This document shows, piece after piece, positions 1 through 7,037 of a stretch of DNA of 64,000 nucleotides; positions within the stretch are counted from its first letter, which is position 1; every line of letters starts with the position of its first letter. Under the pieces are notes generated by a model, which saw only the letters and a list, made by a program, of their open reading frames with translations, was not told the DNA's origin and ran no database searches. Location of the stretch: positions 1 to 64,000 of IMG/VR virus record IMGVR_UViG_3300046616_000314; one strand, given 5' to 3'. The stretch comes from a virus. The position numbers and the translations under genes were made by a program.

Positions 1-571
1 TCGTCATATCCTTGCCCCAGGTTCCGTTCCGGCGAACCGAAGCCCGATCAACGAGTTTGGCTCCTGTCTTCTTCGCATACTCGCCAAGGTACATTGTCCA
101 CATGACGCTGCTATCGTCGGTAACTTTGCGAAGATACGTTAGGTCGATTTCCTCGTAACCTGAATCGACGGCGATGGCATAAAGATATTTGTGCAATGGC
201 GCAATATCAGCCATCACACGTTCTTCTTGTTCGTTTTCCGGGGACGCCCATTCATGATCTGGATCATCGGCTCTAGCTTGATTGAGAGCCGGGACTTCGA
301 TAGGGCTGTCGCCAAACATCGGGACAATTTTAAATCTTTGAGAGAGCGCAGTTTGATTCAAGATCAGAAGCGCATCGCGATCCCAACGGTTTGAATAAAA
401 TGGTGTTGCGAGATTCCGCGTCAGACTGACGCCGCCTCGCTTGCCTTGCTTCAAGGCATCTTCGGGCAGAATATTTCGGATCAAGAGATTGACCGAAGTG
501 AAATGGAACAGTGGGGCATCGCGCCCTTCGGTGATAATCTCATGAAATCTCATGAGAATATTTATGACCAT
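1..571 (-). CDS. Partial protein with an ART/DarT-like N-terminus, runs off the left edge
   Basis: An open frame of about 190 codons reads leftward from ATG 571 to the window edge without a stop. The N-terminus after a second possible start (ATG 553, MRFHEIITEG) contains FHFTSVNLLIRNIL and GGVSLTRN. This 'xHfTs...L..il...GvSLTRn' pattern is seen in phage and DarT-like ADP-ribosyltransferase folds; the match is by eye and no catalytic glutamate can be seen because the gene is cut. The ATG at 571 lies inside the K-W codons of the upstream gene (stop at 562). MRFHEI-type N-termini are also found on the virion-region genes at 51315 and 52785, so a packaged protein is possible. Confidence 0.6.
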   Translation of the reverse strand, partial: MVINILMRFHEIITEGRDAPLFHFTSVNLLIRNILPEDALKQGKRGGVSLTRNLATPFYSNRWDRDALLILNQTALSQRFKIVPMFGDSPIEVPALNQARADDPDHEWASPENEQEERVMADIAPLHKYLYAIAVDSGYEEIDLTYLRKVTDDSSVMWTMYLGEYAKKTGAKLVDRASVRRNGTWGKDMT

Positions 572-786
572 TTCAGTTTGAACAACATCAAATGATTTGC
601 TGATCGGAAGTTGATAGCTGATTGATCGCTCAAACCGTTGCCGTCTACTGGGTCAACGATCCGTGGTGCATAACCGATGGTTTGGCGACACCAATCTCTG
701 ATGTCACGACGTAGGCGCCATGCATCTTCGTCGCCGTTGTCGTATTTGCGCATTTCGCGGTCGGAAAGTTGAAGTACGGCTTTCAT
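562..786 (-). CDS. KW-tail family protein, 74 aa
   Basis: Last member of the leftward array. It begins MKAVLQLSDREMRKYD, has WCRQTIGYAPRIVDPVDG in the middle and ends FRSANHLMLFKLKWS. The W-C...GY-P...DP core and the tail match its upstream neighbours, so this is a divergent copy. It is joined to the preceding gene by a 4-base ATGA overlap. Function is unknown. Confidence 0.75.
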   Translation of the reverse strand: MKAVLQLSDREMRKYDNGDEDAWRLRRDIRDWCRQTIGYAPRIVDPVDGNGLSDQSAINFRSANHLMLFKLKWS

Positions 787-1022
787 CCGAATTTCAATTT
801 GAACATAGCGTAGTCATCTTCCGATTGGAATTCCAGAACCATATCACTAGTTGCTCTATGCGGTTTAAAGGTATGGTCGGGGTCAAAAAACTGGGGAATG
901 TAGCCGAATGAATATTCACACCAATCGGCAATGTCCTGACTAAGTTTCCAATCGGAATCTTCGCCATGATCGTATTTGCGCAAGGCGTCAGCCCGATCTC
1001 TAAGATAATAAGTCATAGCCAT
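783..1022 (-). CDS. KW-tail family protein, 79 aa
   Basis: Core WCEYSFGYIPQFFDPDHT and tail FQSEDDYAMFKLKFG, with F in place of the usual W. The first ATG overlaps the upstream gene by 10 bases. The third codon is also ATG and forms a 4-base overlap with the upstream stop, so the true start may be residue 3 of MAM. Function is unknown. Confidence 0.78.
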   Translation of the reverse strand: MAMTYYLRDRADALRKYDHGEDSDWKLSQDIADWCEYSFGYIPQFFDPDHTFKPHRATSDMVLEFQSEDDYAMFKLKFG

Positions 1023-1261
1023 TTAATTTTGAAGATGACGAAATCGTCTTCCGATTCAAATCTCAAACCCATGTCATTTGTATATGGCGGGCGTCCGTTG
1101 CTTCTCGGCGGGGCGGTTTCATCTGGATCAAACAATTCGGGGGCATAGCCTAAATTCTCAATACACCAGAACGCAACATTAGGGAGTAATGTCCATGTAG
1201 TCACCATGGAAATCACTTCTATAACATCGACATCTGCGACGTACGAGTATTTCATAGCCAT
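1013..1261 (-). CDS. KW-tail family protein, 82 aa
   Basis: Core WCIENLGYAPELFDPDE and tail FESEDDFVIFKIKWL. The stretch before the core (MAMKYSYVADVDVIEVISMV) is unlike its neighbours, which shows that the N-terminal third varies while the core and tail are kept. It overlaps the upstream gene by 10 bases. Confidence 0.78.
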   Translation of the reverse strand: MAMKYSYVADVDVIEVISMVTTWTLLPNVAFWCIENLGYAPELFDPDETAPPRSNGRPPYTNDMGLRFESEDDFVIFKIKWL

Positions 1262-1500
1262 TTCATCTTGAACATCACGAAGTCTTCCGCAGATCGGAAG
1301 CTTATTGCCATATCTTGCGTGACTTGTCTAGGTTTATAGCGCAAGTCAGGATCATAGAACCGAGGGATGTATCCAATATATTTTTCGCACCATTTGGCAA
1401 TGTCTGGACGAAGAGACCACTTGCTATTGTGATCAGCATCGATCTTTTTCATTTCGTCTAGATGGTCTCGATAAATGTAAGATTTGCGTGTCATACCCAT
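1252..1500 (-). CDS. KW-tail family protein, 82 aa
   Basis: Core WSLRPDIAKWCEKYIGYIPRFYDPDL and tail FRSAEDFVMFKMKWL. The segment DEMKKIDADHNSKW aligns with the M(R)KYD...W segment of the copies at 562, 783 and 1491, so these four form the closest sub-group. A 10-base overlap joins it to the gene upstream. Confidence 0.78.
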   Translation of the reverse strand: MGMTRKSYIYRDHLDEMKKIDADHNSKWSLRPDIAKWCEKYIGYIPRFYDPDLRYKPRQVTQDMAISFRSAEDFVMFKMKWL

Positions 1501-1724
1501 TTCAACTTGAACAGCACTAGATGGTCTTCGGCTTTAAATTCAATCGCCATATCATCCGATCTTTCTCCCGTGATTTTATCGGGATCAAAGATGGGTGGCA
1601 CATAATTCATATTGATTCGGCACCATTCGGCGATATCTGGACGAAGAGTCCAACGTCCAGCGGAAGAATCGTCGTAGCGTGTTTCCATGTCATCGATGTA
1701 TACGCGGAGCCAAATATTAGTCAT
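1491..1724 (-). CDS. KW-tail family protein, 77 aa
   Basis: Core WTLRPDIAEWCRINMNYVPP followed by IFDPDK, and tail FKAEDHLVLFKLKWV. It starts MTNIWLRVYIDDMETRYD at an ATGA overlap with the upstream stop, so in this copy the 4-base coupling start is the only choice. Confidence 0.78.
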   Translation of the reverse strand: MTNIWLRVYIDDMETRYDDSSAGRWTLRPDIAEWCRINMNYVPPIFDPDKITGERSDDMAIEFKAEDHLVLFKLKWV

Positions 1725-1993
1725 AGGTATTTCAGCTTAAAAGTTGCTGCGTCTTCTTCTGATCGAAAGCCCATAATCATATCGTCACTTGGTTCGTGCC
1801 CGTAATAGTCGGGATCGTAAATCAAAGGCACATAGCCAAGTGATTTTTTGCACCACGTCTTAATGTGAGCATACAGATGCCAAGCACCTTCGCTGGTATC
1901 AATTTCCGTATCGTCTAGGTGGCGAAATTTATTCACGTGATCTCTGATGAGAACCGGATATTTCGCCAAGGTTTTGTTGTTTATCATAGCCAC
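1721..1993 (-). CDS. KW-tail family protein, 90 aa
   Basis: Core WCKKSLGYVPLIYDPDY and tail FRSEEDAATFKLKYL, with Y in the W position. The N-terminus MAMINNKTLAKYPVLIRDHV is similar to that of the next gene upstream (MAMITYAALKNYPVHIRKGF), which points to a recent duplication of the pair. The overlap upstream is 10 bases. Confidence 0.78.
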   Translation of the reverse strand: MAMINNKTLAKYPVLIRDHVNKFRHLDDTEIDTSEGAWHLYAHIKTWCKKSLGYVPLIYDPDYYGHEPSDDMIMGFRSEEDAATFKLKYL

Positions 1994-2262
1994 TTAACTT
2001 GAAATAGTACGGCGTCATCATCTGATTTGAAAGCTACGATCAAATCATAGCTACAAGCAAAATTCGGAAAGTCTGTTGAAAATTCATCGGGATCAAAGAA
2101 GAGTGGTGCATAGCCGAACTGTTCTTTGCACCATGCTTTGATTTCTGGTTTCAAATGCCAATGCGCGGTTGACGTATTGTCGTCCAGCCCGTTGAGGTAG
2201 CTGAAACCTTTCCGAATGTGAACCGGATAATTTTTAAGGGCGGCGTAGGTAATCATAGCCAC
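1984..2262 (-). CDS. KW-tail family protein, 92 aa
   Basis: Core WCKEQFGYAPLFFDPDEF and tail FKSDDDAVLFQVKWL. It is the sister copy of the 1721 gene by its N-terminus. A short insert (NFACSYDLIVAF) separates the DPD motif from the tail. The overlap with the upstream gene is 10 bases. Confidence 0.78.
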   Translation of the reverse strand: MAMITYAALKNYPVHIRKGFSYLNGLDDNTSTAHWHLKPEIKAWCKEQFGYAPLFFDPDEFSTDFPNFACSYDLIVAFKSDDDAVLFQVKWL

Positions 2263-2528
2263 TTCAATCTAAAAATGGTGGCGTCTTCATCTGACCGAAA
2301 ACACAAAATCATATCTGAGGATTTGGTTTCATGCTGATCGGGATCGTAGAATACGGGTTCGTATCCCAGGTTTGACATTACCCAATCTCTGGACTCTTTG
2401 GTCATCGTCCAGTTCGTGTACTTGCTATCATGAATGTGATGAATCTCGTCGCAAAACATCCGAATTCTAGCCGGGTGCGCGATAAGGACATCATGTGGAA
2501 TAGGAACTAACGTCATAGCCTCTCGCAT
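2253..2528 (-). CDS. KW-tail family protein, first gene of the leftward array
   Basis: Core WVMSNLGYEPVFYDPDQ, which lacks the usual cysteine after W, and tail FRSDEDATIFRLKWL. ATG codons lie at 2552, 2528 and 2516. The one at 2516 (MTLVPIPHDVLIAHPARIRM) aligns best with the third-codon starts of the sister genes, so the start is uncertain by 12 residues. The gene stands back to back with the rightward array. Confidence 0.7.
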   Translation of the reverse strand: MREAMTLVPIPHDVLIAHPARIRMFCDEIHHIHDSKYTNWTMTKESRDWVMSNLGYEPVFYDPDQHETKSSDMILCFRSDEDATIFRLKWL

Positions 2529-2540
2529 ACCATAATCCGT

Positions 2541-2569
2541 TTGACGATCCAACGAAATTTTCGTATTAA
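2541..2569 (+). promoter_or_regulatory. Sigma70-like promoter of the rightward array
   Basis: TTGACG (2541-2546), a 17-base spacer ending in AATTTTCG, then TATTAA (2564-2569). The ATG of the first gene is at 2576, where transcription would be expected to start, so its message would be leaderless unless an internal ATG (2597 or 2600) is used. Confidence 0.5.
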
Positions 2570-2575
2570 AATGCG

Positions 2576-2809
2576 ATGTATGATCTGCGCACCCCTATGA
2601 TGAAGGTTTCCGCATGGCGGCGAGGCGGTTGGGCTCCAATCGCTGACGACGATAACATTATCTATGTGTGGCGTGAGAACATGGCTGAATGGTGTGAACG
2701 CCATTTGAGTGAAGTACCTACGATGATGGCGTCAAACAATCGGGTTAGGTTTTGGATTAGATTTACGAACGAAGACGACTTGCTGATATTCAGGCTCAAA
2801 TGGCTATAG
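2576..2809 (+). CDS. KW-tail family protein, first gene of the rightward array
   Basis: 77 aa with WCERHLSEVPTMM in the place of the WC-GY-P core and tail FTNEDDLLIFRLKWL. Starts at codons 8-9 (MMK) are possible. It opens a rightward five-gene array facing away from the leftward array, from the same 50-base control region. Confidence 0.7.
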   Translation: MYDLRTPMMKVSAWRRGGWAPIADDDNIIYVWRENMAEWCERHLSEVPTMMASNNRVRFWIRFTNEDDLLIFRLKWL

Positions 2810-3081
2810 TTCTTCCCACAACTGCATTAGTTGCACATGATTTTCACGCTTACGCGGCATCCGCGCCCGTGAGAGCGAAAATTTATGCGCTATACGGTGG
2901 TTGGAAATCACATTATTTTTGCTGGACTCTGAAGTCACCTATTGATGATTGGGCTAGGAAACATCTTGGCTATCCAGTCTACATCTTTATGAATTACCAA
3001 TCTGGTGAAAATGCTGCTGCTTCGATAGTCGAATTCGAGACTGAAGAAGACATGATCGCTTTCAAGTTGAAGTGGCTATGA
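2800..3081 (+). CDS. KW-tail family protein, 93 aa
   Basis: WARKHLGYPVYIF core and tail FETEEDMIAFKLKWL. The start ATG is within the K-W codons of the preceding gene. The N-terminal 45 residues resemble no neighbour. Confidence 0.75.
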   Translation: MAIVLPTTALVAHDFHAYAASAPVRAKIYALYGGWKSHYFCWTLKSPIDDWARKHLGYPVYIFMNYQSGENAAASIVEFETEEDMIAFKLKWL

Positions 3082-3368
3082 TCGAAATCAATCGCGCCCG
3101 CCGCAAGAAAATTTGCTGCAAAAAAGGTATCCCTCCCCGGATAGCACGGCGATGCTATGATATCGTTCTGGCATCGGATATGGGTCGATGCAACGGCGCG
3201 AAGCGGTGTAAGAAAGAAGTAGAAAACTGGTGCGCCCAAAAGTTCGGCGTCATCCCGCTTGTCATGTTTTTCTATTTTGACGATAACGATTATGACTCTG
3301 TGACGCAGTATCTAGTCGGCTTGCCAAATGAAGAAGCTGAAATGATGTTCGCGATGAAGTGGCTATGA
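3072..3368 (+). CDS. KW-tail family protein, basic, 98 aa
   Basis: The N-terminus is strongly basic and cysteine-containing (RARRKKICCKKG), then WCAQKFGVIPLVM and the tail LPNEEAEMMFAMKWL. The tail has lost the K of FKLKW but keeps the KW-L-stop junction used by the next gene. The overlap is 10 bases at both ends. Confidence 0.75.
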   Translation: MAMIEINRARRKKICCKKGIPPRIARRCYDIVLASDMGRCNGAKRCKKEVENWCAQKFGVIPLVMFFYFDDNDYDSVTQYLVGLPNEEAEMMFAMKWL

Positions 3369-3643
3369 TTAAAATAAGCATTTCACACGGGCTGATACAT
3401 CATTTCGCTAGCATTAGCATACCGGGAGAATGGTTGGATACCACGCCGAGAAGTTATAGCTATAGTGTTTTAGGAAAAATGCACCAATGGTGTATGAAAC
3501 GTCAAATCTGCATCCGGGTAATAGCTGTTCATAAAGGGCTACCACATAATAACTTGATTGCGGATGCCTACCATTTCCATATAGAATTGACCGGAAATAC
3601 CACCGACGAAACCGAAGTAGAATTCAAGTTGAAATGGCTATGA
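3359..3643 (+). CDS. KW-tail family protein, 94 aa
   Basis: MAMIKISISHGLIHHF at the N-terminus, WCMKRQICIRVIAV in the middle and [14 protein letters not shown] at the end. The acidic half of the tail is altered while the terminal FKLKWL is intact, including the bases that hold the next start codon. Confidence 0.75.
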   Translation: MAMIKISISHGLIHHFASISIPGEWLDTTPRSYSYSVLGKMHQWCMKRQICIRVIAVHKGLPHNNLIADAYHFHIELTGNTTDETEVEFKLKWL

Positions 3644-3885
3644 AATTCAAATCTTCTACGACATATCCGATGGTCGTTGCGGCTAATAAAATATCCGGCT
3701 TGTTCTTTGGTCATCGAAACAAGAGCGATATTCTTATTCGTATGCCATCGGCGATGTTTGAATGGTTGGACAATAACGAACCGGATTGGCGGATGAGGTT
3801 AGAATACTTTCCGTTGTCCGATACGGTTGAATTTCAGTTTGAAGACCCAGACAACTTGGCGATGTTCAAATTGAAATTTCTATAA
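3634..3885 (+). CDS. KW-tail family protein, last of the first rightward array
   Basis: 83 aa ending [31 protein letters not shown] replaces the WC-GY-P core. No gene starts in its tail; a late-promoter-like box and the tRNA genes follow. Confidence 0.75.
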   Translation: MAMKFKSSTTYPMVVAANKISGLFFGHRNKSDILIRMPSAMFEWLDNNEPDWRMRLEYFPLSDTVEFQFEDPDNLAMFKLKFL

Positions 3886-3893
3886 GATAAATA
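3886..3893 (+). promoter_or_regulatory. Late-promoter-like box GATAAATA
   Basis: GATAAATA directly after the stop codon of the 3634 gene and 46 bases before tRNA-Pro. It matches the T4 late consensus TATAAATA at seven of eight positions. Use by the tRNA unit is an inference. Confidence 0.35.
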
Positions 3894-3939
3894 TTGATCC
3901 GAACCCATCGGGTCTATATAGTAAGAATAAGAGTTAAGG

Positions 3940-4016
<77 letters not shown>

Positions 4017-4033
4017 ATAATTCTTTTTACGGC

Positions 4034-4108
4034 GCGCGGTTAGCTCAGTGGTAGAGCGTCTCGTTTACACCGAGAGGGTCGGCGGTTCAAGCCCGTCACC
4101 GCGCACCA
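4034..4108 (+). tRNA. tRNA-Val (TAC)
   Basis: Acceptor GCGCGGT/ACCGCGC, anticodon stem TCTCG/CGAGA around TTTACAC (anticodon TAC), T-arm GGCGG-TTCAAGC-CCGTC with one G-T pair, and CCA encoded. It lies 17 bases after tRNA-Pro, probably in one transcript. Confidence 0.93.
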
Positions 4109-4123
4109 AACATTTCAAAGCAA

Positions 4124-4462
4124 ATGACAGCAACTCTTACATTTCTGTTTAATGATACTCATATTTTCGAACCCGATTATGTTCGTGGTTGGGTTATTAG
4201 TGACGAATACGATACCACGTATCAGTACGATCCCTATAAGAAAACGCGATGTCAAGAACCCCCGATGCGGTCAGAGATCATCGAATGGCTAGATAGTCAT
4301 TACGAAGGCGAATATACTTTCGAAAAATATATGAAGCCGTTAAGCACTAAACGCTTCACACGAGAATTTGGCACGATTGAAATCATGCTGGATAAACCAT
4401 ACGGCTTGCATTGTCATTGCACTGAAGAAATGGCGATGCATTTTCGGTTGAAATTCGGATGA
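4124..4462 (+). CDS. KW-tail family protein, 112 aa
   Basis: Longer copy with EIIEWLDSHYEGEYTF and tail CTEEMAMHFRLKFG. The tail MHFRLKFG is nearly the same as that of the next gene (MHFKLKFG), so the two are a recent tandem pair. It starts 15 bases after tRNA-Val, and an ATGA overlap joins it to the next gene. Confidence 0.78.
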   Translation: MTATLTFLFNDTHIFEPDYVRGWVISDEYDTTYQYDPYKKTRCQEPPMRSEIIEWLDSHYEGEYTFEKYMKPLSTKRFTREFGTIEIMLDKPYGLHCHCTEEMAMHFRLKFG

Positions 4463-4776
4463 CTGGATTTCCTTATGTAGTCGAATACGCGGACTATGCC
4501 CGACAGCACACCGGGTCTTTCCGTATAGAACAGTGTTATCCAATTCATGAATGGTTAGAAGCAAATTATCCTGAGTTGGAATGCGCGTATCATGGCGCCG
4601 GTGGATGGTATGAAAAATACAAGAATTGCCCCGGTAAAAATGCAATTTGTCCCGATAAAGATTTTAGAATTGATATCCTCTATAATCCAAAATACATGGG
4701 CGATACGCGAGATACTTGCCTTGTGAGTTTCAAGGACGAACAGGTTGCCATGCATTTTAAACTAAAATTTGGTTGA
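4459..4776 (+). CDS. KW-tail family protein, 105 aa
   Basis: PIHEWLEANYPELE and tail FKDEQVAMHFKLKFG. The codons of the last residues and the stop (KFG-TGA) form the -35 element of the following promoter, so the tail is again reused as a signal. Confidence 0.78.
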   Translation: MTGFPYVVEYADYARQHTGSFRIEQCYPIHEWLEANYPELECAYHGAGGWYEKYKNCPGKNAICPDKDFRIDILYNPKYMGDTRDTCLVSFKDEQVAMHFKLKFG

Positions 4777-4801
4777 CACGCTCTAGTTCTCAGACTAAGG
4801 T
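4773..4801 (+). promoter_or_regulatory. Promoter of the tRNA-Met/tRNA-Phe unit
   Basis: TTGACA (4773-4778), 17-base spacer, TAAGGT (4796-4801). The block AAATTTGGTTGACACG and the TAAGGT box recur at 57120-57154. Confidence 0.6.
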
Positions 4802-4807
4802 GTTGTC

Positions 4808-4918
4808 AGCTAGGGAGTTGAAAGTAATGGGTGTGGGCAACTGCACTTTGCTCCAAGAGGATGAGGGCACACCGGGAGCCCAAATTTCTCCATGGCGGTG
4901 GCGCCGCTAAAGAAGTTT
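4808..4918 (+). other. Transcribed non-coding leader, possible small RNA
   Basis: About 110 bases between the predicted transcription start and the tRNA-Met precursor, with no open frame of note. It holds short self-complementary parts (GGGC-N9-GCCC and GCGG-N5-CCGC around 4865-4910). I do not recognise a known RNA family. Confidence 0.3.
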
Positions 4919-5016
4919 TGAAGACGTAACGTGGTGGTATAGCTCAGCGGTAGAGCGTCACACTCATAATGTGAATGTCGGTAGTTCAAGTCTACCTACC
5001 ACTACCAACGTCTTCA
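4919..5016 (+). repeat. Inverted repeat enclosing tRNA-Met
   Basis: TGAAGACGT (4919-4927) and ACGTCTTCA (5008-5016) are perfect complements on either side of tRNA-Met. They would extend the precursor into a 9-bp stem below the acceptor, a possible processing signal. Confidence 0.55.
4933..5007 (+). tRNA. tRNA with CAT anticodon (Met, or Ile2 after modification)
   Basis: Acceptor GGTGGTA/TACCACT, anticodon stem TCACA/TGTGA with loop CTCATAA (CAT), T-arm GGTAG-TTCAAGT-CTACC, then ACCA. The first acceptor pair is G-T. Elongator Met and Ile-lysidine types cannot be told apart by eye. Confidence 0.9.
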
Positions 5017-5017
5017 T

Positions 5018-5093
5018 GCTGGGGTAGCTCAGATGGTAGAGCATCGGATTGAAAATCCGAGTGTCACTGGTTCGATCCCAGTTCCTAGCACCA
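5018..5093 (+). tRNA. tRNA-Phe (GAA), first copy
   Basis: Acceptor GCTGGGG/TCCTAGC with two G-T pairs, anticodon stem TCGGA/TCCGA with loop TTGAAAA (GAA), T-arm ACTGG-TTCGATC-CCAGT, and CCA encoded. It starts 10 bases after tRNA-Met. Confidence 0.93.
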
Positions 5094-5111
5094 ATTTTTC
5101 TGCGAGTGACG

Positions 5112-5330
5112 ATGAGAACCATTGTATTTCGTACCCAGGCTGAACGCATTAAGTTGGCGAATTCAGTCTTGGAAATCGGTAGAGACAAGGTGTTCCAACG
5201 TCAAGTGCGTACGTGGATGCATAAGCGTTTATCGCATCCCGCGTGGTTCTCATTTAGTCGTCAATGGGGCGATATGTTGTGTTTCGCCACGGAAGAAGAC
5301 GCCGCACTCTTCAAGTTGAAATGGCTATGA
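5112..5330 (+). CDS. KW-tail family protein, 72 aa
   Basis: MRTIVFRTQAERIKLAN start, WMHKRLSHPAWFSF in the middle and tail FATEEDAALFKLKWL. The start at 5112 is chosen because the open frame upstream runs back into tRNA-Phe. It is among the shortest members and close to a minimal form. Confidence 0.78.
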   Translation: MRTIVFRTQAERIKLANSVLEIGRDKVFQRQVRTWMHKRLSHPAWFSFSRQWGDMLCFATEEDAALFKLKWL

Positions 5331-5653
5331 AAAACTACGACCGCAATGCCAGATTGATGTACGATCCCACTCAGTTGAAGGGGTATCGTATTACCCCGGA
5401 TGGGAAGGGGATCGAAGTCAATCGTTTCGGTCTTCGCTACAGTGAATCTTTTGCCATATCAGGCATCCCCCGCGTGGGGCACACAAACGATTTGGTCGTG
5501 ACCAAGCGGCGCCTTCGCGATGATTCTATTGAAGTCTGGGAATGGATGGAGCGCGTAGGCATCGACATTCATTTGTCAGGCGGTCATGGGGCTCACGTTC
5601 TTGTCGGACTGTCCGATGACGATTTCGCTCTGTTCAAGCTCAAGTGGCTCTGA
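5321..5653 (+). CDS. KW-tail family protein, 110 aa
   Basis: Starts MAMKNYDRNARLMYD inside the K-W codons of the previous gene. It carries WEWMERVGIDIHLSG and ends LSDDDFALFKLKWL. The segment WEWMERVGIDIHLSGGHG is similar to FLWLQERGHLKTIHAFRG two genes downstream, which marks a sub-group with a longer N-terminal region. Confidence 0.78.
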   Translation: MAMKNYDRNARLMYDPTQLKGYRITPDGKGIEVNRFGLRYSESFAISGIPRVGHTNDLVVTKRRLRDDSIEVWEWMERVGIDIHLSGGHGAHVLVGLSDDDFALFKLKWL

Positions 5654-5943
5654 TGCTCGACGCAGTTAGGTTCACTGAGACCGGGGTGATGCTATCCGTC
5701 CCTCGTTCAGAAATGCGATCTGAGTTTCGCTTGGGCTTGCTGCTGTTCATGAAAACTCGTAGCACGCTCATGCGTATCCTTTCTGGGTCGAATGCCCAGT
5801 TCATGTATTTTCTTGAAAAGAATAATATTGAATACGTCATCGGCAACACAGAGCGGTGTAGCATCACCGACTGTTGTTACGTGCCTCTTCATTTCGAAAA
5901 TGTAGATGATCTTGTTTTTGTGAAGATGAAGTTTACCCGATGA
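5653..5943 (+). CDS. KW-tail family protein, 96 aa
   Basis: Ends FENVDDLVFVKMKFTR, a drifted tail with two extra residues. ATG 5653 shares one base with the upstream stop (TGATG). A GTG at 5644 in the same frame lies where the family start normally is (AAGTGG), showing how the junction decays when K is coded AAG. Confidence 0.72.
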   Translation: MLDAVRFTETGVMLSVPRSEMRSEFRLGLLLFMKTRSTLMRILSGSNAQFMYFLEKNNIEYVIGNTERCSITDCCYVPLHFENVDDLVFVKMKFTR

Positions 5944-6245
5944 GTTATGATCGCGATCAGCCACTCTATTTCGAGGATGAAAGCTGTCATTATTACCGTA
6001 ATGAGGCTGGTAAAGAAATTCAGCTTTATTATGTTGGGTTCAGAATTTCGACAGCCCGATATTACGAACGGCATCGAGCCGGAATGATAGTCGATATCGA
6101 AGACGTTGACACACGGGCTGTCCCGGCATTCTTGTGGTTACAGGAACGCGGTCATCTTAAAACTATTCATGCATTCCGGGGACCGCATATTCTGGTCGAT
6201 CTGGAACTAGACGAATATGTGGAATTCAAACTGAAATTTAAATAA
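5940..6245 (+). CDS. KW-tail family protein, 101 aa
   Basis: FLWLQERGHLKTIHAF and tail LELDEYVEFKLKFK. It is coupled to the previous gene by ATGA. The second tRNA-Phe begins one base after its stop codon. Confidence 0.76.
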   Translation: MSYDRDQPLYFEDESCHYYRNEAGKEIQLYYVGFRISTARYYERHRAGMIVDIEDVDTRAVPAFLWLQERGHLKTIHAFRGPHILVDLELDEYVEFKLKFK

Positions 6246-6246
6246 C

Positions 6247-6326
6247 GCCACGATAGCTCAGATTTTTGGTAGAGCGTCGGATTGAAAACCCGAAGGTCAC
6301 TGGTTCGATTCCAGTTCGTGGCACCA
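6247..6326 (+). tRNA. tRNA-Phe (GAA), second, degenerate copy
   Basis: Perfect acceptor GCCACGA/TCGTGGC and good T-arm, loop TTGAAAA (GAA). The anticodon stem TCGGA/CCCGA has an A-C mismatch next to the loop, and the D-loop (AGATTTTTGGTA) is T-rich and enlarged. It could be a poorly charged or decaying copy of the gene at 5018. Confidence 0.8.
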
Positions 6327-6339
6327 ACCTTGAGATTAT

Positions 6340-6720
6340 ATGTACCACCCCGACTATCATTGTGCGCCATACGCTAAACGCCCGCACCACAATCTAACCA
6401 TGATGACGACTCATCTATGGGACGATTACGATGCCCTGGAATCTAAGAATATGGGCTATCACCCTGCGGTACTGAATGATCAAAAGGCTCGTCTAGCATA
6501 TTTCATGGTCAAGCCTAAATTTATTACGCATCTACCCAACATGGGATCGTTAGATTTCTATCATACTCCGTTCGAAGACATCGATGACTATATCAAACGG
6601 TTGGAACGTTACGAAATCTTCGTAAGACGTTTGCATATTCTGCCAGATGGTATGTTGCTGGCACATGATCATGATGACATGAACGATCAATTCTTAGTTT
6701 TCAAACTGCTAGCCAAATAG
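6340..6720 (+). CDS. KW-tail family protein with eroded tail, 126 aa
   Basis: DDYIKRLERYEIFVRRLHIL and a final MNDQFLVFKLLAK, where FKL is kept but KW is lost. It is the last gene of this block, so no downstream start depends on the K-W codons. An ATG at codon 21 (MMTTHLW) is an alternative start. Confidence 0.65.
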   Translation: MYHPDYHCAPYAKRPHHNLTMMTTHLWDDYDALESKNMGYHPAVLNDQKARLAYFMVKPKFITHLPNMGSLDFYHTPFEDIDDYIKRLERYEIFVRRLHILPDGMLLAHDHDDMNDQFLVFKLLAK

Positions 6721-6723
6721 AAA

Positions 6724-6750
6724 AAGCCCCGGCTATCTATTCCGGGGCTT
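6724..6750. terminator. Terminator between convergent genes
   Basis: AAGCCCCGG/CCGGGGCTT stem with a 9-base loop. The five A before it give a U tract on the leftward transcript, so it best serves the 6775 gene, and may also stop rightward transcription. Confidence 0.7.
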
Positions 6751-6774
6751 CCTCTGATTGCTGGGATACCTAGA

Positions 6775-6996
6775 TCAAACGGCTTCAGCCGGATCGGTGT
6801 TCCCGTCTTCGATCAGTTTCTTTTGCTCGTTGATCCAGTCGTTGACGACGATGCGAGCCGAGTCGATGTCGGCAAACGATGTCGTACAAGAGATTTCTTC
6901 AAGATCGTGAAGGTTGCGCAAATGGCGTTCAGCTTCATTGATCATATGTTCGCGCGGAAACCCCGCGCTGATTAGTTCGTTCCACGTTTCAATCAT
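6775..6996 (-). CDS. Small acidic protein of unknown function, 73 aa
   Basis: MIETWNELISAGFPREHM, rich in E and D, probably all helical, with SARIVVNDWINEQKKLIEDG near the end. GGGAG lies 9 bases before the ATG. It shows no KW tail. It is a single-gene unit between its own promoter and the terminator at 6724. Confidence 0.75.
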   Translation of the reverse strand: MIETWNELISAGFPREHMINEAERHLRNLHDLEEISCTTSFADIDSARIVVNDWINEQKKLIEDGNTDPAEAV

Positions 6997-7008
6997 CGAA
7001 AATCTCCC

Positions 7009-7037
7009 TTGAATATATTTTGGTTAGAGTATATAAT
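7009..7037 (+). promoter_or_regulatory. Rightward promoter for 7063-7856
   Basis: TTGAAT (7009-7014), 17-base spacer, TATAAT (7032-7037). Its -10 box shares bases with that of the opposed promoter, so the two directions should exclude each other. Confidence 0.55.

Noticed and set aside
191-394. Rightward 67-codon open frame at the left edge
   Set aside because: It lies antisense to the truncated leftward gene, has no start signals, and its composition is that of a shadow frame.
562-3885. The repeated gene junctions as a CRISPR or direct-repeat array
   Set aside because: The similarity is confined to coding codons of FKLKW and the next start; spacing is gene-length and the intervening sequence is coding.
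4808-4918. tmRNA or 6S RNA
   Set aside because: No tRNA-like ends, tag frame or open-bubble structure could be seen.
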